Positions 1-5,998 of a DNA stretch of 9,420 nucleotides are shown piece after piece. Each line of letters begins with the position of its first letter. Positions within the stretch are counted from its first letter, which is position 1. The notes beneath the pieces are model-generated. The model saw nothing but the letters and a program-made list of their open reading frames with translations, searched no databases and was not told where the DNA came from. Source of the DNA: VGPE01 sp031431395 (GTDB taxonomy: Bacteria > Chloroflexota > Limnocylindria > Limnocylindrales > CSP1-4); assembly GCA_031431395.1 (NCBI GenBank), contig JANPDJ010000246.1, forward strand, positions 1-9,420, in the 5' to 3' direction. The translations under genes and the position numbers were made by a program.

Positions 1-690
1 CCCCCCACGGCAATCCGCATCGACGCACCCAACGGCACGTATGTCTTCCACTGCCGCGTCCATCCGGCAATGAACGCCACGCTCACCGTCGCATCGCCGG
101 GCGCCGCCGTCGCGTCGCCGGACGACATTGCGGTGGCGGCCGCGCAGCAGGTCAAAGCAGACACAGCGGCCGCGGAAGCAACGATGGCCGCTGCCAACAA
201 GGCCGGACGGGTGAAGCACGCGAACGGCACAAGCACCTGGATCCTGCGGGTAGGCGCCGAGACGCCGGACCACCACGTGGACATCCTCGAGATGCTTCCG
301 TCCACCGTCACCATCGCCCCCGGCGACAAGGTGCTCTGGCGGTCGTCAGGCCGGAACGAGCCACACACGGTGACGTTCCCCAAGGACCTGGGTACGGACA
401 CGGTCGCCATCTGCAGAGGCTCCGACGGAAGTGTTGTCGAGTGCCAGGGACCACCCGATGAATTGCTCTTCGGGGGCGGCAACGCTGTGAGGAACATCAC
501 GTCGCCCACCACGGAATCCGATTCGGGGCTTGTCATGCCGGCGGTCACCTCCATCGGGTATGGCGTCAGCCCGTCCGCGGCTCTTACCTCGTGGCGCGTC
601 TCGTTCAAGGGCGCGGAAGCCGGCACGTACACGTACGTCTGCCAGATCCACGACGGCATGAATGGCGAGATCGTCGTCGCGGGTTCCTGA
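1..690 (+). CDS. Multi-domain cupredoxin (plastocyanin-like) copper protein, 3' part
   Basis: The reading frame is open from the first base, so the true start lies upstream; 229 residues are visible. It contains the end of one cupredoxin domain and a whole second one. The first ends in a C-x2-H-x2-M copper-ligand motif (Cys18, His21, Met24 of the visible part). The second starts near residue 80, offers His122 in an E-P-H-T-V context, and ends with Cys214, His217 and Met220 just before the stop codon. These are the four ligands of a type 1 copper site, so the role is probably electron transfer or copper binding outside the cytoplasm. An Ala-rich, probably helical linker (about 40-70) joins the domains. 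His122 and Cys214 are about 92 residues apart, longer than in a minimal plastocyanin; the insert carries Cys138 and Cys148, which could form a disulfide. Signal peptide and anchoring cannot be judged. The family call is firm; the physiological partner is unknown. Confidence 0.88.
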   Translation, partial: PPTAIRIDAPNGTYVFHCRVHPAMNATLTVASPGAAVASPDDIAVAAAQQVKADTAAAEATMAAANKAGRVKHANGTSTWILRVGAETPDHHVDILEMLPSTVTIAPGDKVLWRSSGRNEPHTVTFPKDLGTDTVAICRGSDGSVVECQGPPDELLFGGGNAVRNITSPTTESDSGLVMPAVTSIGYGVSPSAALTSWRVSFKGAEAGTYTYVCQIHDGMNGEIVVAGS

Positions 691-714
691 GCGGGGTCTC
701 AATCCTGAGCGGGG

Positions 715-739
715 CCGCCGCGGGGAACACCCGCGGCGG
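715..739 (+). repeat. GC-rich hairpin 1 after the cupredoxin gene
   Basis: A perfect 10-bp inverted repeat (715-724 paired with 730-739) encloses a 5-nt loop. It begins 25 bases after the cupredoxin stop codon and is followed six bases later by a second, longer hairpin. It has no T-tract of its own. It probably helps end transcription or protects the 3' end of the mRNA, acting with hairpin 2. Confidence 0.55.
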
Positions 740-744
740 AACAC

Positions 745-778
745 CCGAAGGGGGCTGCCGAAGGGCAGCCCCCTTCGG
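745..778 (+). terminator. Strong hairpin 2, probable transcription terminator
   Basis: A perfect 15-bp stem (745-759 paired with 764-778) closes a GAAG tetraloop. It lies 55 bases after the cupredoxin stop codon, in the spacer between two convergent transcription units. The sequence that follows is only weakly T-rich (ATTCCCTT), so this is not a textbook intrinsic terminator. A stem this long is nevertheless rare by chance. Being symmetrical, it could also stop transcripts arriving from the minus-strand operon. Confidence 0.7.
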
Positions 779-1048
779 ATTCCCTTGGTCCGGATCAACC
801 GAGGGTATCTGTCTGACGCTGATTGAGGTGGCCATCGGTCGATGGCTCGGCAGTTCTGAACTACAGGTTCACGACCGAGCCGCAACCACACGTTCATGGC
901 GCTTCGGGAGGCCCGAAAAACAAGCAGGAGTTGCGAAACCGACCACCTGGGGTGTCGCGCCGGGCCTTCGGCGCGTGCCTTGTCAACTTGGGCTTCGTTT
1001 CCGCCCCAGGAGGGCGTGCCCCATCCGGGCCGATTCCCTGAGCAGTGG
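779..1048. other. Gene-free convergent spacer with further inverted repeats
   Basis: I find no credible gene here; the open frames read as arginine- and proline-rich shadow sequence. It holds smaller inverted repeats: a nested hairpin at 844-881 (7-bp outer arms, 5-bp inner arms), TTCGGG/CCCGAA at 903-917, a 7-bp stem at 956-962/969-975 and a 5-bp stem at 1002-1016. None is followed by a T-tract on the strand where it would be needed. The operon ending at 1049 therefore has no obvious terminator other than, perhaps, the symmetrical hairpins at 715-778. Confidence 0.5.
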
Positions 1049-1876
1049 TCAGTCGCGGCTGCCGCGCGGCACCCACGACGCGAAGTAGTCGGGCGACCAC
1101 CGCCGCGCCAGCAGGAACTGCTTCGACGAGTACGCCCCGTGCGGAGGCAGCACCTCGGTCTCCATCCACGCCTCAGCCCCCTCGAGCGTGGGGAACTCGA
1201 TGATCCACGCACGGTGCCACTCAGAGGGTCGGGCAATCGCCTGGAATGCCTCGATCCGGATCATCCGGTGGTCCCGCGCAACCTTCTGCATCCAGCGCAC
1301 GTGCTCGTCGTCGCCGCGCAGCTCGGGCCCGGCCGCCTCGTAGCCGGGGCGCCCACGCCCGAACAGCAGGACGACGACCGACGATCGATCCGCGCCAAGC
1401 TCCGGCCGGTGATGCGGGTCGCCCGGTCTGGGGGCCTCCGCGGGCCGCGGGAACGTGGGCCACGTCCGGAGATTCTCCACGGCCCAGGACCGGGCCAGGT
1501 GGTACTCGTAGAAGCCGTAGAGGCCGTAGGGCGGCGCGATTTCTGCCTCGATCCAGGCTTCCGCGCCGGCAAGCGTCGGGAACTCGATCACCCAGAACCG
1601 TTGCCAGTCGTGCTGTTGGCCCATCAGGCGGTAGCCCTCGAGGCGCCTCATCCGGTGCTGCTCGGCCACGGAGAGCATCAGGTCGATGTGGTGCTGCTCC
1701 GCCGCGAGGCGTTCCTTTTCGGAAAGCAGATACCAGGACGGCAGCCGGCCGCCTTTGAAGAGGACGAAGACCGAACCATCTCCGCGCGCGGGCGCCGGCA
1801 CGTCCGTCGCCGGCTGGCTGGCGGGCAACCCGGCGCCGGACCCGGCCGCCCGCTCTGCGCCTGTGCCGCCGCTCAC
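1049..1876 (-). CDS. Two-repeat ferredoxin-like (dimeric alpha/beta barrel) protein, possibly darcynin-like
   Basis: The protein has 275 residues, starting at a GTG that overlaps the stop of the gene before it (GTGA), so translation is probably coupled. After a low-complexity N-terminus of about 34 residues come two related units, 36-131 and 166-260, joined by a Pro/Arg/His-rich linker. Aligned without gaps, residues 72-131 and 201-260 share 29 of 60 residues by my count, including the I-E-F-P-T-L and G-A-E-A-W segments and a final L-A-R-x-W. Hydrophobic strands alternating with helices, and an aromatic R-x-W-[IV]-I-E-F strand, fit the ferredoxin-like fold of small monooxygenase-like, EthD or darcynin proteins. 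A single chain with two such units would form an internal barrel. No catalytic residue can be named. It has no signal peptide or membrane segment and is probably cytoplasmic. Function is unknown. An alternative GTG lies further inside, near residue 26. Confidence 0.68.
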   Translation of the reverse strand: MSGGTGAERAAGSGAGLPASQPATDVPAPARGDGSVFVLFKGGRLPSWYLLSEKERLAAEQHHIDLMLSVAEQHRMRRLEGYRLMGQQHDWQRFWVIEFPTLAGAEAWIEAEIAPPYGLYGFYEYHLARSWAVENLRTWPTFPRPAEAPRPGDPHHRPELGADRSSVVVLLFGRGRPGYEAAGPELRGDDEHVRWMQKVARDHRMIRIEAFQAIARPSEWHRAWIIEFPTLEGAEAWMETEVLPPHGAYSSKQFLLARRWSPDYFASWVPRGSRD

Positions 1877-2307
1877 AGGTCGCCGCCCCCGAAGCGCGCC
1901 CGCACCTCGTCCTTTCGGGCCATCGCCGTCGCGTGCACCTGGTGGATGGAGCGATCCAGGGTGTCCTGGGTGGCCGTGGAGCCCGGTACCTGGTGCTCGA
2001 AGTACACGTTGTCCGCCGCGTCCACGCCGAAGTACCCGAACCGGCCGTCTTCCGTCCACTCGGCCAGCTGTCGCAGCAGGTCCTGGCTCATCGGAACGGC
2101 ACCCGCGAGGTAGGAGCGGTTCGCCACGATGGTGTCCGTGGAACCCCACGGCGCGAGCGTGGTCGTTGCCGTCGTGCCGTCCACCTCGTACACGTACCCG
2201 ATCGCGTGGATTCGCTCTCTGAGCGCCGGGAAGATCGCTTCCAGCGGCCCCCGCAGCCGTTCGTAGGCTTCGCGCTGGCTCTGGCTCTCGAACGGCATGA
2301 CGGGCAC
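1873..2307 (-). CDS. Small YbjN-like protein (type III secretion chaperone-like fold)
   Basis: The protein has 144 residues when the GTG at 2307 is used. I chose it because GAGAGGAG lies 5 nt before it; the ATG at 2298 would leave a 14-nt gap and gives 141 residues. An N-terminal helix (about 9-33) is followed by strands (34-50, 57-63), a helix near 73-84 (S-Q-D-L-L-R-Q-L), then strands R-F-G-Y-F-G-V-D and N-V-Y-F-E-H-Q-V, and a long C-terminal helix (113-139). This order of elements, and the aspartate turn between the last two strands, resemble YbjN-domain proteins, which share the fold of type III secretion chaperones. That assignment is by pattern only. There is no membrane segment or signal peptide. 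It is the middle gene of a three-gene operon: it starts 11 nt after the SpoIID-like gene's stop and its own stop overlaps the next start. A chaperone or regulatory role is possible but unproven. Confidence 0.7.
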   Translation of the reverse strand: MPVMPFESQSQREAYERLRGPLEAIFPALRERIHAIGYVYEVDGTTATTTLAPWGSTDTIVANRSYLAGAVPMSQDLLRQLAEWTEDGRFGYFGVDAADNVYFEHQVPGSTATQDTLDRSIHQVHATAMARKDEVRARFGGGDL

Positions 2308-2312
2308 GGGAT

Positions 2313-2320
2313 CTCCTCTC
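2313..2320 (-). promoter_or_regulatory. Shine-Dalgarno that decides the YbjN-like start
   Basis: On the minus strand the sequence GAGAGGAG ends 5 nt before the GTG at 2307. It overlaps the TGA stop (2321-2319) of the upstream SpoIID-like gene, so a terminating ribosome would sit on this site. The layout suggests re-initiation or coupled translation, and favours GTG 2307 over ATG 2298. Confidence 0.65.
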
Positions 2321-4235
2321 AGTAGGGTGCTGCTCCCGCCCAGGGCAGGCCGGGATCCGTTGTGGCGCCGGACGACCGAAGCCTTGTCCCGGTCGAAAGG
2401 AACCGGTACAGGCGACTGCCCGCAGCGCCGACGTTGTACAGGACGACGATATCGCCCCGGCCGTCGCCGTCCACGTCCGCGGACGCAAGCCGGCTGGCCC
2501 GCCAGCGGAATGAGCCGGTACTGGTCCACAGGATTCGCTGGATGAACGCGCTGCCGGCGGACATCAGGCCCAGCATCTGGCTCCCGGCGAGCCCGACGGC
2601 CCGGTCCACAACGACATCCGGGCGGCCGTCACTGTTGATATCGGCCAGCACGGTCTTCGCGCCCGCCGCGGGGAGATCAGGAATGTCGAGCCAGGTCTCG
2701 GGCGCCGACCCATTCGCGGACCCGGTCCGCAGCACGGCGTACCGAAGGCCGGCCGCCGGCACCGGTTGGCGGGTCATGTCCATCTGGATCACCAGGTCCG
2801 CCCGGCCGCTGCCGTCCACGTCCCCCGCGAAGACCGTCGTGCCGTTCAGTTCGAGCGGTCCGGACCAGGCAGGGGTGGCCGGTCCCAGCGCGGAGCCCGT
2901 GCCGGCGAGCAGCCACAGCGTGGCGCCCGGGACGAGGCCGGGCGGTGTGACCGGCCCGCCGGGTGCCGGCGTAGGGGCGGGCGAGGGCGGGGCGGAAGAG
3001 GTGGAACCAGGAGTCGCGCTGGGAACGGCGCCCGTCACCGGTGCCCCGATCACCGCCGTGGCGATCGGCGTGGCGGATGGGATGGGCGTGGGATCCGGCG
3101 TCGGGGTGGGAAGCGGGTTCGGGACAGGCACCGGGACCAGGGCGCCGGCCACCAGGAGACCGGCATCAGCCAGGCCGTCACCGGTGAAGTCACCCGCAAC
3201 GAAGCGCACAAGGGCTCCGGGCTCGATCGGGACGGCGGCGCCGAGGCTGTCCCACCAGAGTTGCGGCAGCCCGAACGCATCGCCCGTGGAGGCCGCCACC
3301 CACACCTGGTACTGGCTGTCGCCGACACGCTGGAGGATGAGCATGTCGTCCAGGTGATCCCCGGTCACCTCGGCCAGTTGCCGGAACACGGTCTGTGCCG
3401 GCGCGATCGGCAGCGCGACGGGCACGCCCAGGATGGCCGCCACGGACGTCGCAGGGGCCTCGACCCGGCCTGATGCGTAGAGCCGCACGTTCGTCAATTC
3501 CCCGCCCGGCGTCACCACCACCACGTCCCCCAGCCCGTCGCCGGTGCTGTCGCCGACGCCGGGTAGAACGATCTCGACCGGATCGAGATAGCGGTGGAGG
3601 AGCTGGTCGACGGTCATGCCGGCCTTCGCGCAGGCGTACAGCGACTTCTGGTAGAGGATGCGGCCGTCCGCGTCGGCCGCGCATTCTGCGACCGTGCCGG
3701 TGCGGTATCCGGCGGGGAAGAGGCGCCCATCCTTGCGGAGGCTGATGCTCCAGGTGGAGTCCACCGCGTCGATCTGCGACTGCGCGGGCGTGCGCGTCTC
3801 GGGCTTGTAGATCTGGTCGGTCGTGGTGTCCACGACGTCGTAGCACGAACCGTCCGCCGCGGACTTGCCGCGCCACACGATGGTCCAGTACCACGAGTAC
3901 TGCTTGACGGCGATCGCGCCCACGCGGACGGCGCTGGTGGGACCGGGTGACCACTCCGCCGCGATCACCGTGTAGACGTACGCGCGAAACGGGACGACCT
4001 GGACGGTGCCGCTGGCGGGGCCGCTCGTCCGGAGGACGCGAATGGTCTCCGGCGGTACGGCGTTGCTGGCCCAGCCGGTGCAGGTGGCCGCGGCGACGGC
4101 AGGGGTCACGACCGTGGTCGTGCCGGACCAGAGGTACGCCGCAACCAGGGCCAGTCCGGAAACCAACCGCAGAAGGCGGACACGCGGTGGGCGCTGCCGG
4201 CCGCGCGCCGAGAGGCGCACCCGATCGAGGAGCAT
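2319..4235 (-). CDS. Secreted or anchored SpoIID/LytB-domain protein with FG-GAP-type repeats
   Basis: The protein has 638 residues from the ATG at 4235, which places an Arg-rich stretch and a hydrophobic segment (about 21-50, ending A-V-A-A-A) at the N-terminus as a signal peptide or anchor. Residues 78-222 match SpoIID/LytB: the V-P-F-R-A-Y-V-Y-T-V-I-A-A-E-W segment carries Glu94 at the place of the catalytic glutamate of SpoIID, followed by a K-Q-Y-S-W helix and a C-Y-D-V-V-D-T-T-T-D-Q-I-Y segment. SpoIID proteins are lytic transglycosylases that cut stripped (denuded) peptidoglycan glycan. Six calcium-loop motifs of the FG-GAP/VCBS type follow (229-237, 289-297, 349-357, 472-480, 532-540, 587-595), with the form D-x-[DNT]-x-D-G-x-x-D or close to it; the second is degenerate. 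A Pro/Thr/Ala-rich linker (366-435) separates the first three from the last three. A beta-propeller binding module is likely. It is the first gene of the operon. The substrate is unknown. Confidence 0.85.
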   Translation of the reverse strand: MLLDRVRLSARGRQRPPRVRLLRLVSGLALVAAYLWSGTTTVVTPAVAAATCTGWASNAVPPETIRVLRTSGPASGTVQVVPFRAYVYTVIAAEWSPGPTSAVRVGAIAVKQYSWYWTIVWRGKSAADGSCYDVVDTTTDQIYKPETRTPAQSQIDAVDSTWSISLRKDGRLFPAGYRTGTVAECAADADGRILYQKSLYACAKAGMTVDQLLHRYLDPVEIVLPGVGDSTGDGLGDVVVVTPGGELTNVRLYASGRVEAPATSVAAILGVPVALPIAPAQTVFRQLAEVTGDHLDDMLILQRVGDSQYQVWVAASTGDAFGLPQLWWDSLGAAVPIEPGALVRFVAGDFTGDGLADAGLLVAGALVPVPVPNPLPTPTPDPTPIPSATPIATAVIGAPVTGAVPSATPGSTSSAPPSPAPTPAPGGPVTPPGLVPGATLWLLAGTGSALGPATPAWSGPLELNGTTVFAGDVDGSGRADLVIQMDMTRQPVPAAGLRYAVLRTGSANGSAPETWLDIPDLPAAGAKTVLADINSDGRPDVVVDRAVGLAGSQMLGLMSAGSAFIQRILWTSTGSFRWRASRLASADVDGDGRGDIVVLYNVGAAGSRLYRFLSTGTRLRSSGATTDPGLPWAGAAPY

Positions 4236-4272
4236 CGCCGGGACTATCGCACGACCGCAGCCAGGCTGGCAA
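4236..4272 (-). promoter_or_regulatory. Candidate leaderless promoter of the SpoIID-like operon
   Basis: On the minus strand TTGCCA (4272-4267) and GATAGT (4248-4243) are separated by 18 bp. They match 5 of 6 and 4 of 6 bases of the sigma-70 consensus. The expected transcription start falls at or within a base or two of the ATG at 4235, and no Shine-Dalgarno precedes that ATG, so the mRNA could be leaderless. This is pattern matching in GC-rich DNA, where such AT-richer boxes are uncommon, but there is no experimental support. Confidence 0.4.
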
Positions 4273-4280
4273 CCCGCCGA

Positions 4281-4340
4281 AGGTCCCGCGTGCGTGCCAG
4301 GCGCGCCGCGTGCGTGCCGGGCGCGCTGCGTGCGTGCCGC
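4281..4340. repeat. Three tandem copies of a 20-bp repeat in the divergent control region
   Basis: The 11-mer GCGTGCGTGCC occurs at 4288-4298, 4308-4318 and 4328-4338, exactly 20 bp apart. The flanking bases are similar, with GCGCGC before the second and third copies. A 20-bp period is not a multiple of three, so coding repetition does not explain it. The copies lie between divergent genes, just upstream of the candidate promoter at 4236-4272. About two helical turns per copy would place them on one face of the DNA, as in regulator-binding arrays. Slippage-derived repetition without function is the alternative. Confidence 0.6.
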
Positions 4341-4393
4341 GAAGCCCGGACCTGCGCCGTCCAAGAGGTGCACGCGCTCTCCCGGCTGCCCCC

Positions 4394-4405
4394 GTACCCG
4401 GGTAC
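4394..4405. promoter_or_regulatory. 12-bp perfect palindrome upstream of pntAA
   Basis: GTACCCGGGTAC is its own reverse complement and lies 44 bp before the pntAA start codon. GGTAC recurs at 4414-4418 and could pair with 4402-4406 as a small hairpin. It may be an operator for the transhydrogenase operon, but no good -35/-10 pair can be placed around it. The nearest -10-like hexamer is TACCAT at 4403-4408. Confidence 0.3.
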
Positions 4406-4449
4406 CATTCGCCGGTACTTCCCTACCTCCAATTGATCAGGTGGTGCCC

Positions 4450-5619
4450 ATGAAGGTCGGTGTCGCCAAGGAGACTGCGCCCGGAGAGCGGCGCGTCGCC
4501 CTGGTACCCGAGGTGCTCGGAAAGCTGAAGACTGCCGGGCTCGACATCCTCGTCGAGCGCGGTGCCGGCTCCGGCGCGTCGATCCCGGACCAGTCGTACA
4601 CGGACGCAGGCGCATCGGTCGTGTCGACGGACGATCTGTACGCCCAGTCGGACGTGATCCTGCGGGTCGCGAAGCCGTCGGAGGCGGAGATCGCCCGGAC
4701 GCGTTCCGGCCAGGTCGTGGTAGGGCTGCTGCAGCCGCTCATCGACCCGAAGACCGCCGCGGCGCTGGCGGCTCGCGGAGCGACGGCGATCTCGCTGGAC
4801 GCGCTGCCGCGAACCCTCAGCCGGGCCCAGACGATGGACGCTCTTTCCTCGCAGGCCAACGTCGGCGGCTACAAGGCGGTGCTCATCGCCGCCAACGCGT
4901 ATGGCCGCTACTTCCCGCTGCTGACCACGGCAGCCGGCACGGCCAAGCCCGCGAACCTGCTGATCCTGGGCATCGGCGTGGCCGGCCTGCAGGCAATCGG
5001 GACCGCCCGGCGTCTCGGTGCGGTCGTGAAGGCCTACGACGTCCGACCCGAGACGAAGGAACAGGCCGAGTCCCTCGGCGCCACCTTCGTGGTGCTGAAG
5101 ACGGCCATCGACGCGACCGGCGCCGGCGGCTATGCCCGCCAGCTGACGCCCGAAGAGCAGGCGGCCCAGCAGGCCGAGCTCAACGGCGTCATCGCCGGGA
5201 TGGATGTCGTCATCACCACGGCCCAGGTCCCGGGGCGCAAGCCGCCGGTCCTCGTGACGGCCGCCGCGGTGAACGCGATGAAGTCGGGCTCCGTGATCGT
5301 GGATATGGCGGCCAGCGTGCTGGGCGGCAACGTCGAGCTGTCGAAGGCTGGCGAAACCATCGTGACGGACAACGGCGTGACGATCATCGCCCCGGACAAC
5401 CTGCCGGCCACGATGCCGGCCGGCTCGTCTGCCTTCTACGCCCGGAACATCACGGCGCTCCTGCTGAACTTCGTGAAGGACGGCGCCTTCACGATCGATT
5501 TCAAGGACGAGATCGCGGCGTCAACGGTGATCACCCACGGGGGGGCCGTCGTCCAGCCCGCGACGAAGAAACTGCTCGAGCCGCCCGCGCCCGCCGCGGC
5601 TCCCGCGGGAGGTGCATAA
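4450..5619 (+). CDS. pntAA: NAD(P) transhydrogenase subunit alpha, part 1 (NAD(H)-binding domain I)
   Basis: The protein has 389 residues. The ATG at 4450 is preceded by AGGTGG at a 5-nt spacing and gives the usual family N-terminus (M-K-V-G-V-A-K-E-T). It is the soluble domain I, which binds NADH and passes hydride to NADP+ bound on PntB. An alanine dehydrogenase/PNT N-terminal part (about 1-135) contains the S-R-A-Q-T-M-D loop (124-130), including Gln127 and Asp130 of the conserved R-Q-D loop. The Rossmann domain has G174-x-G176-x-x-G179, and Asp197 at the end of the second strand, as expected for NAD(H). The mobile-loop region is 223-240. The chain ends in an Ala/Pro tail and lacks the membrane helices of E. 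coli PntA, so this is the split-alpha form known from Rhodospirillum and Thermus. It is the first gene of the operon, 3 nt from pntAB. Confidence 0.95.
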   Translation: MKVGVAKETAPGERRVALVPEVLGKLKTAGLDILVERGAGSGASIPDQSYTDAGASVVSTDDLYAQSDVILRVAKPSEAEIARTRSGQVVVGLLQPLIDPKTAAALAARGATAISLDALPRTLSRAQTMDALSSQANVGGYKAVLIAANAYGRYFPLLTTAAGTAKPANLLILGIGVAGLQAIGTARRLGAVVKAYDVRPETKEQAESLGATFVVLKTAIDATGAGGYARQLTPEEQAAQQAELNGVIAGMDVVITTAQVPGRKPPVLVTAAAVNAMKSGSVIVDMAASVLGGNVELSKAGETIVTDNGVTIIAPDNLPATMPAGSSAFYARNITALLLNFVKDGAFTIDFKDEIAASTVITHGGAVVQPATKKLLEPPAPAAAPAGGA

Positions 5620-5622
5620 GGC

Positions 5623-5991
5623 ATGAACGAGCCGCTGCTCAACGCCCTGACGGTCTTCGTGCTGGCGATCCTCGTCGGCTTCGAGGTGATCGCGAAGGTG
5701 CCGGCCACCCTGCACACGCCGCTGATGTCGGGCGCGAACTCCATCCACGGGATCGTGCTCGTCGGGGCGATGCTCATCGCCGCCGGCGCCGACAACCCGC
5801 TGAGCCAGGTCCTCAGCCTGGTCGCGGTCGCGTTCGCCGCCATGAACGTCGTCGGCGGATACGTCGTGACGGACCGGATGCTGCAGATGTTCAAGCGCCG
5901 GGCGACGCCCGCGGAGGTCAAGGCGGCCGCCGCGAAGGCAGCGGCCGCAACGGGCGCCACACCCGGCGCCGGCACCGGAACGGGAGCCTGA
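5623..5991 (+). CDS. pntAB: NAD(P) transhydrogenase subunit alpha, part 2 (membrane subunit)
   Basis: The protein has 122 residues and three probable membrane helices (about 7-24, 41-56, 60-83). The helix-linking signature V-P-A-T-L-H-T-P-L-M-S-G-A-N (26-39) is characteristic of the alpha membrane segment of proton-translocating transhydrogenases. Together with PntB it forms membrane domain II, the proton channel. His42 sits at the start of the second helix. From memory of the Thermus thermophilus enzyme, a histidine at this place in the alpha-2 subunit takes over the role of E. coli beta His91, and the PntB here has Asn at the His91 position, which agrees. The C-terminal tail (95-122) is Ala/Gly/Thr-rich and of low complexity. 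GGAGG at 5608-5612, inside the pntAA coding end, serves as Shine-Dalgarno with a 10-nt spacing. Confidence 0.93.
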   Translation: MNEPLLNALTVFVLAILVGFEVIAKVPATLHTPLMSGANSIHGIVLVGAMLIAAGADNPLSQVLSLVAVAFAAMNVVGGYVVTDRMLQMFKRRATPAEVKAAAAKAAAATGATPGAGTGTGA

Positions 5992-5998
5992 CGCCGCC

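Noticed and set aside
836..885. tRNA-like look of the nested hairpin (GGTTCACGACC resembles a T-arm)
   Set aside because: There is no anticodon arm, no D-arm and the length is far too short for a tRNA.
346..1236. A 296-codon minus-strand open frame overlapping the cupredoxin gene and the spacer
   Set aside because: It is antisense to a clear cupredoxin gene, and its product is Arg/Gly/Ser-rich with no domain. High GC makes such long shadow frames common.
896..2113. A 405-codon plus-strand open frame
   Set aside because: It lies opposite two well-supported minus-strand genes and reads as Arg/Pro-rich low-complexity sequence with no recognisable fold.
1877..2488. Upstream extension of the two-repeat protein to an ATG at 2488
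   Set aside because: The extra 200 or so residues run out of frame through the YbjN-like gene and the end of the SpoIID gene and look like shadow sequence. The GTG at 1876 fits coupled translation.
3190..4272. A 360-codon minus-strand open frame in another phase inside the SpoIID gene
   Set aside because: Arg/Pro/Gly-rich shadow of the SpoIID gene; the SpoIID and FG-GAP motifs are all in the other frame.
4236..4373. N-terminal extension of the SpoIID-like protein to an ATG at 4373
   Set aside because: It would put about 46 residues of Ala/Arg/His-rich sequence, made from the 20-bp repeats, before a clear signal-like segment. The ATG at 4235 gives a normal secretory N-terminus.
4006..4449. 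N-terminal extension of PntAA to an ATG at 4006
   Set aside because: The family N-terminus begins at the ATG at 4450, which has a good Shine-Dalgarno. The extension is antisense to the SpoIID gene start and crosses the control region.
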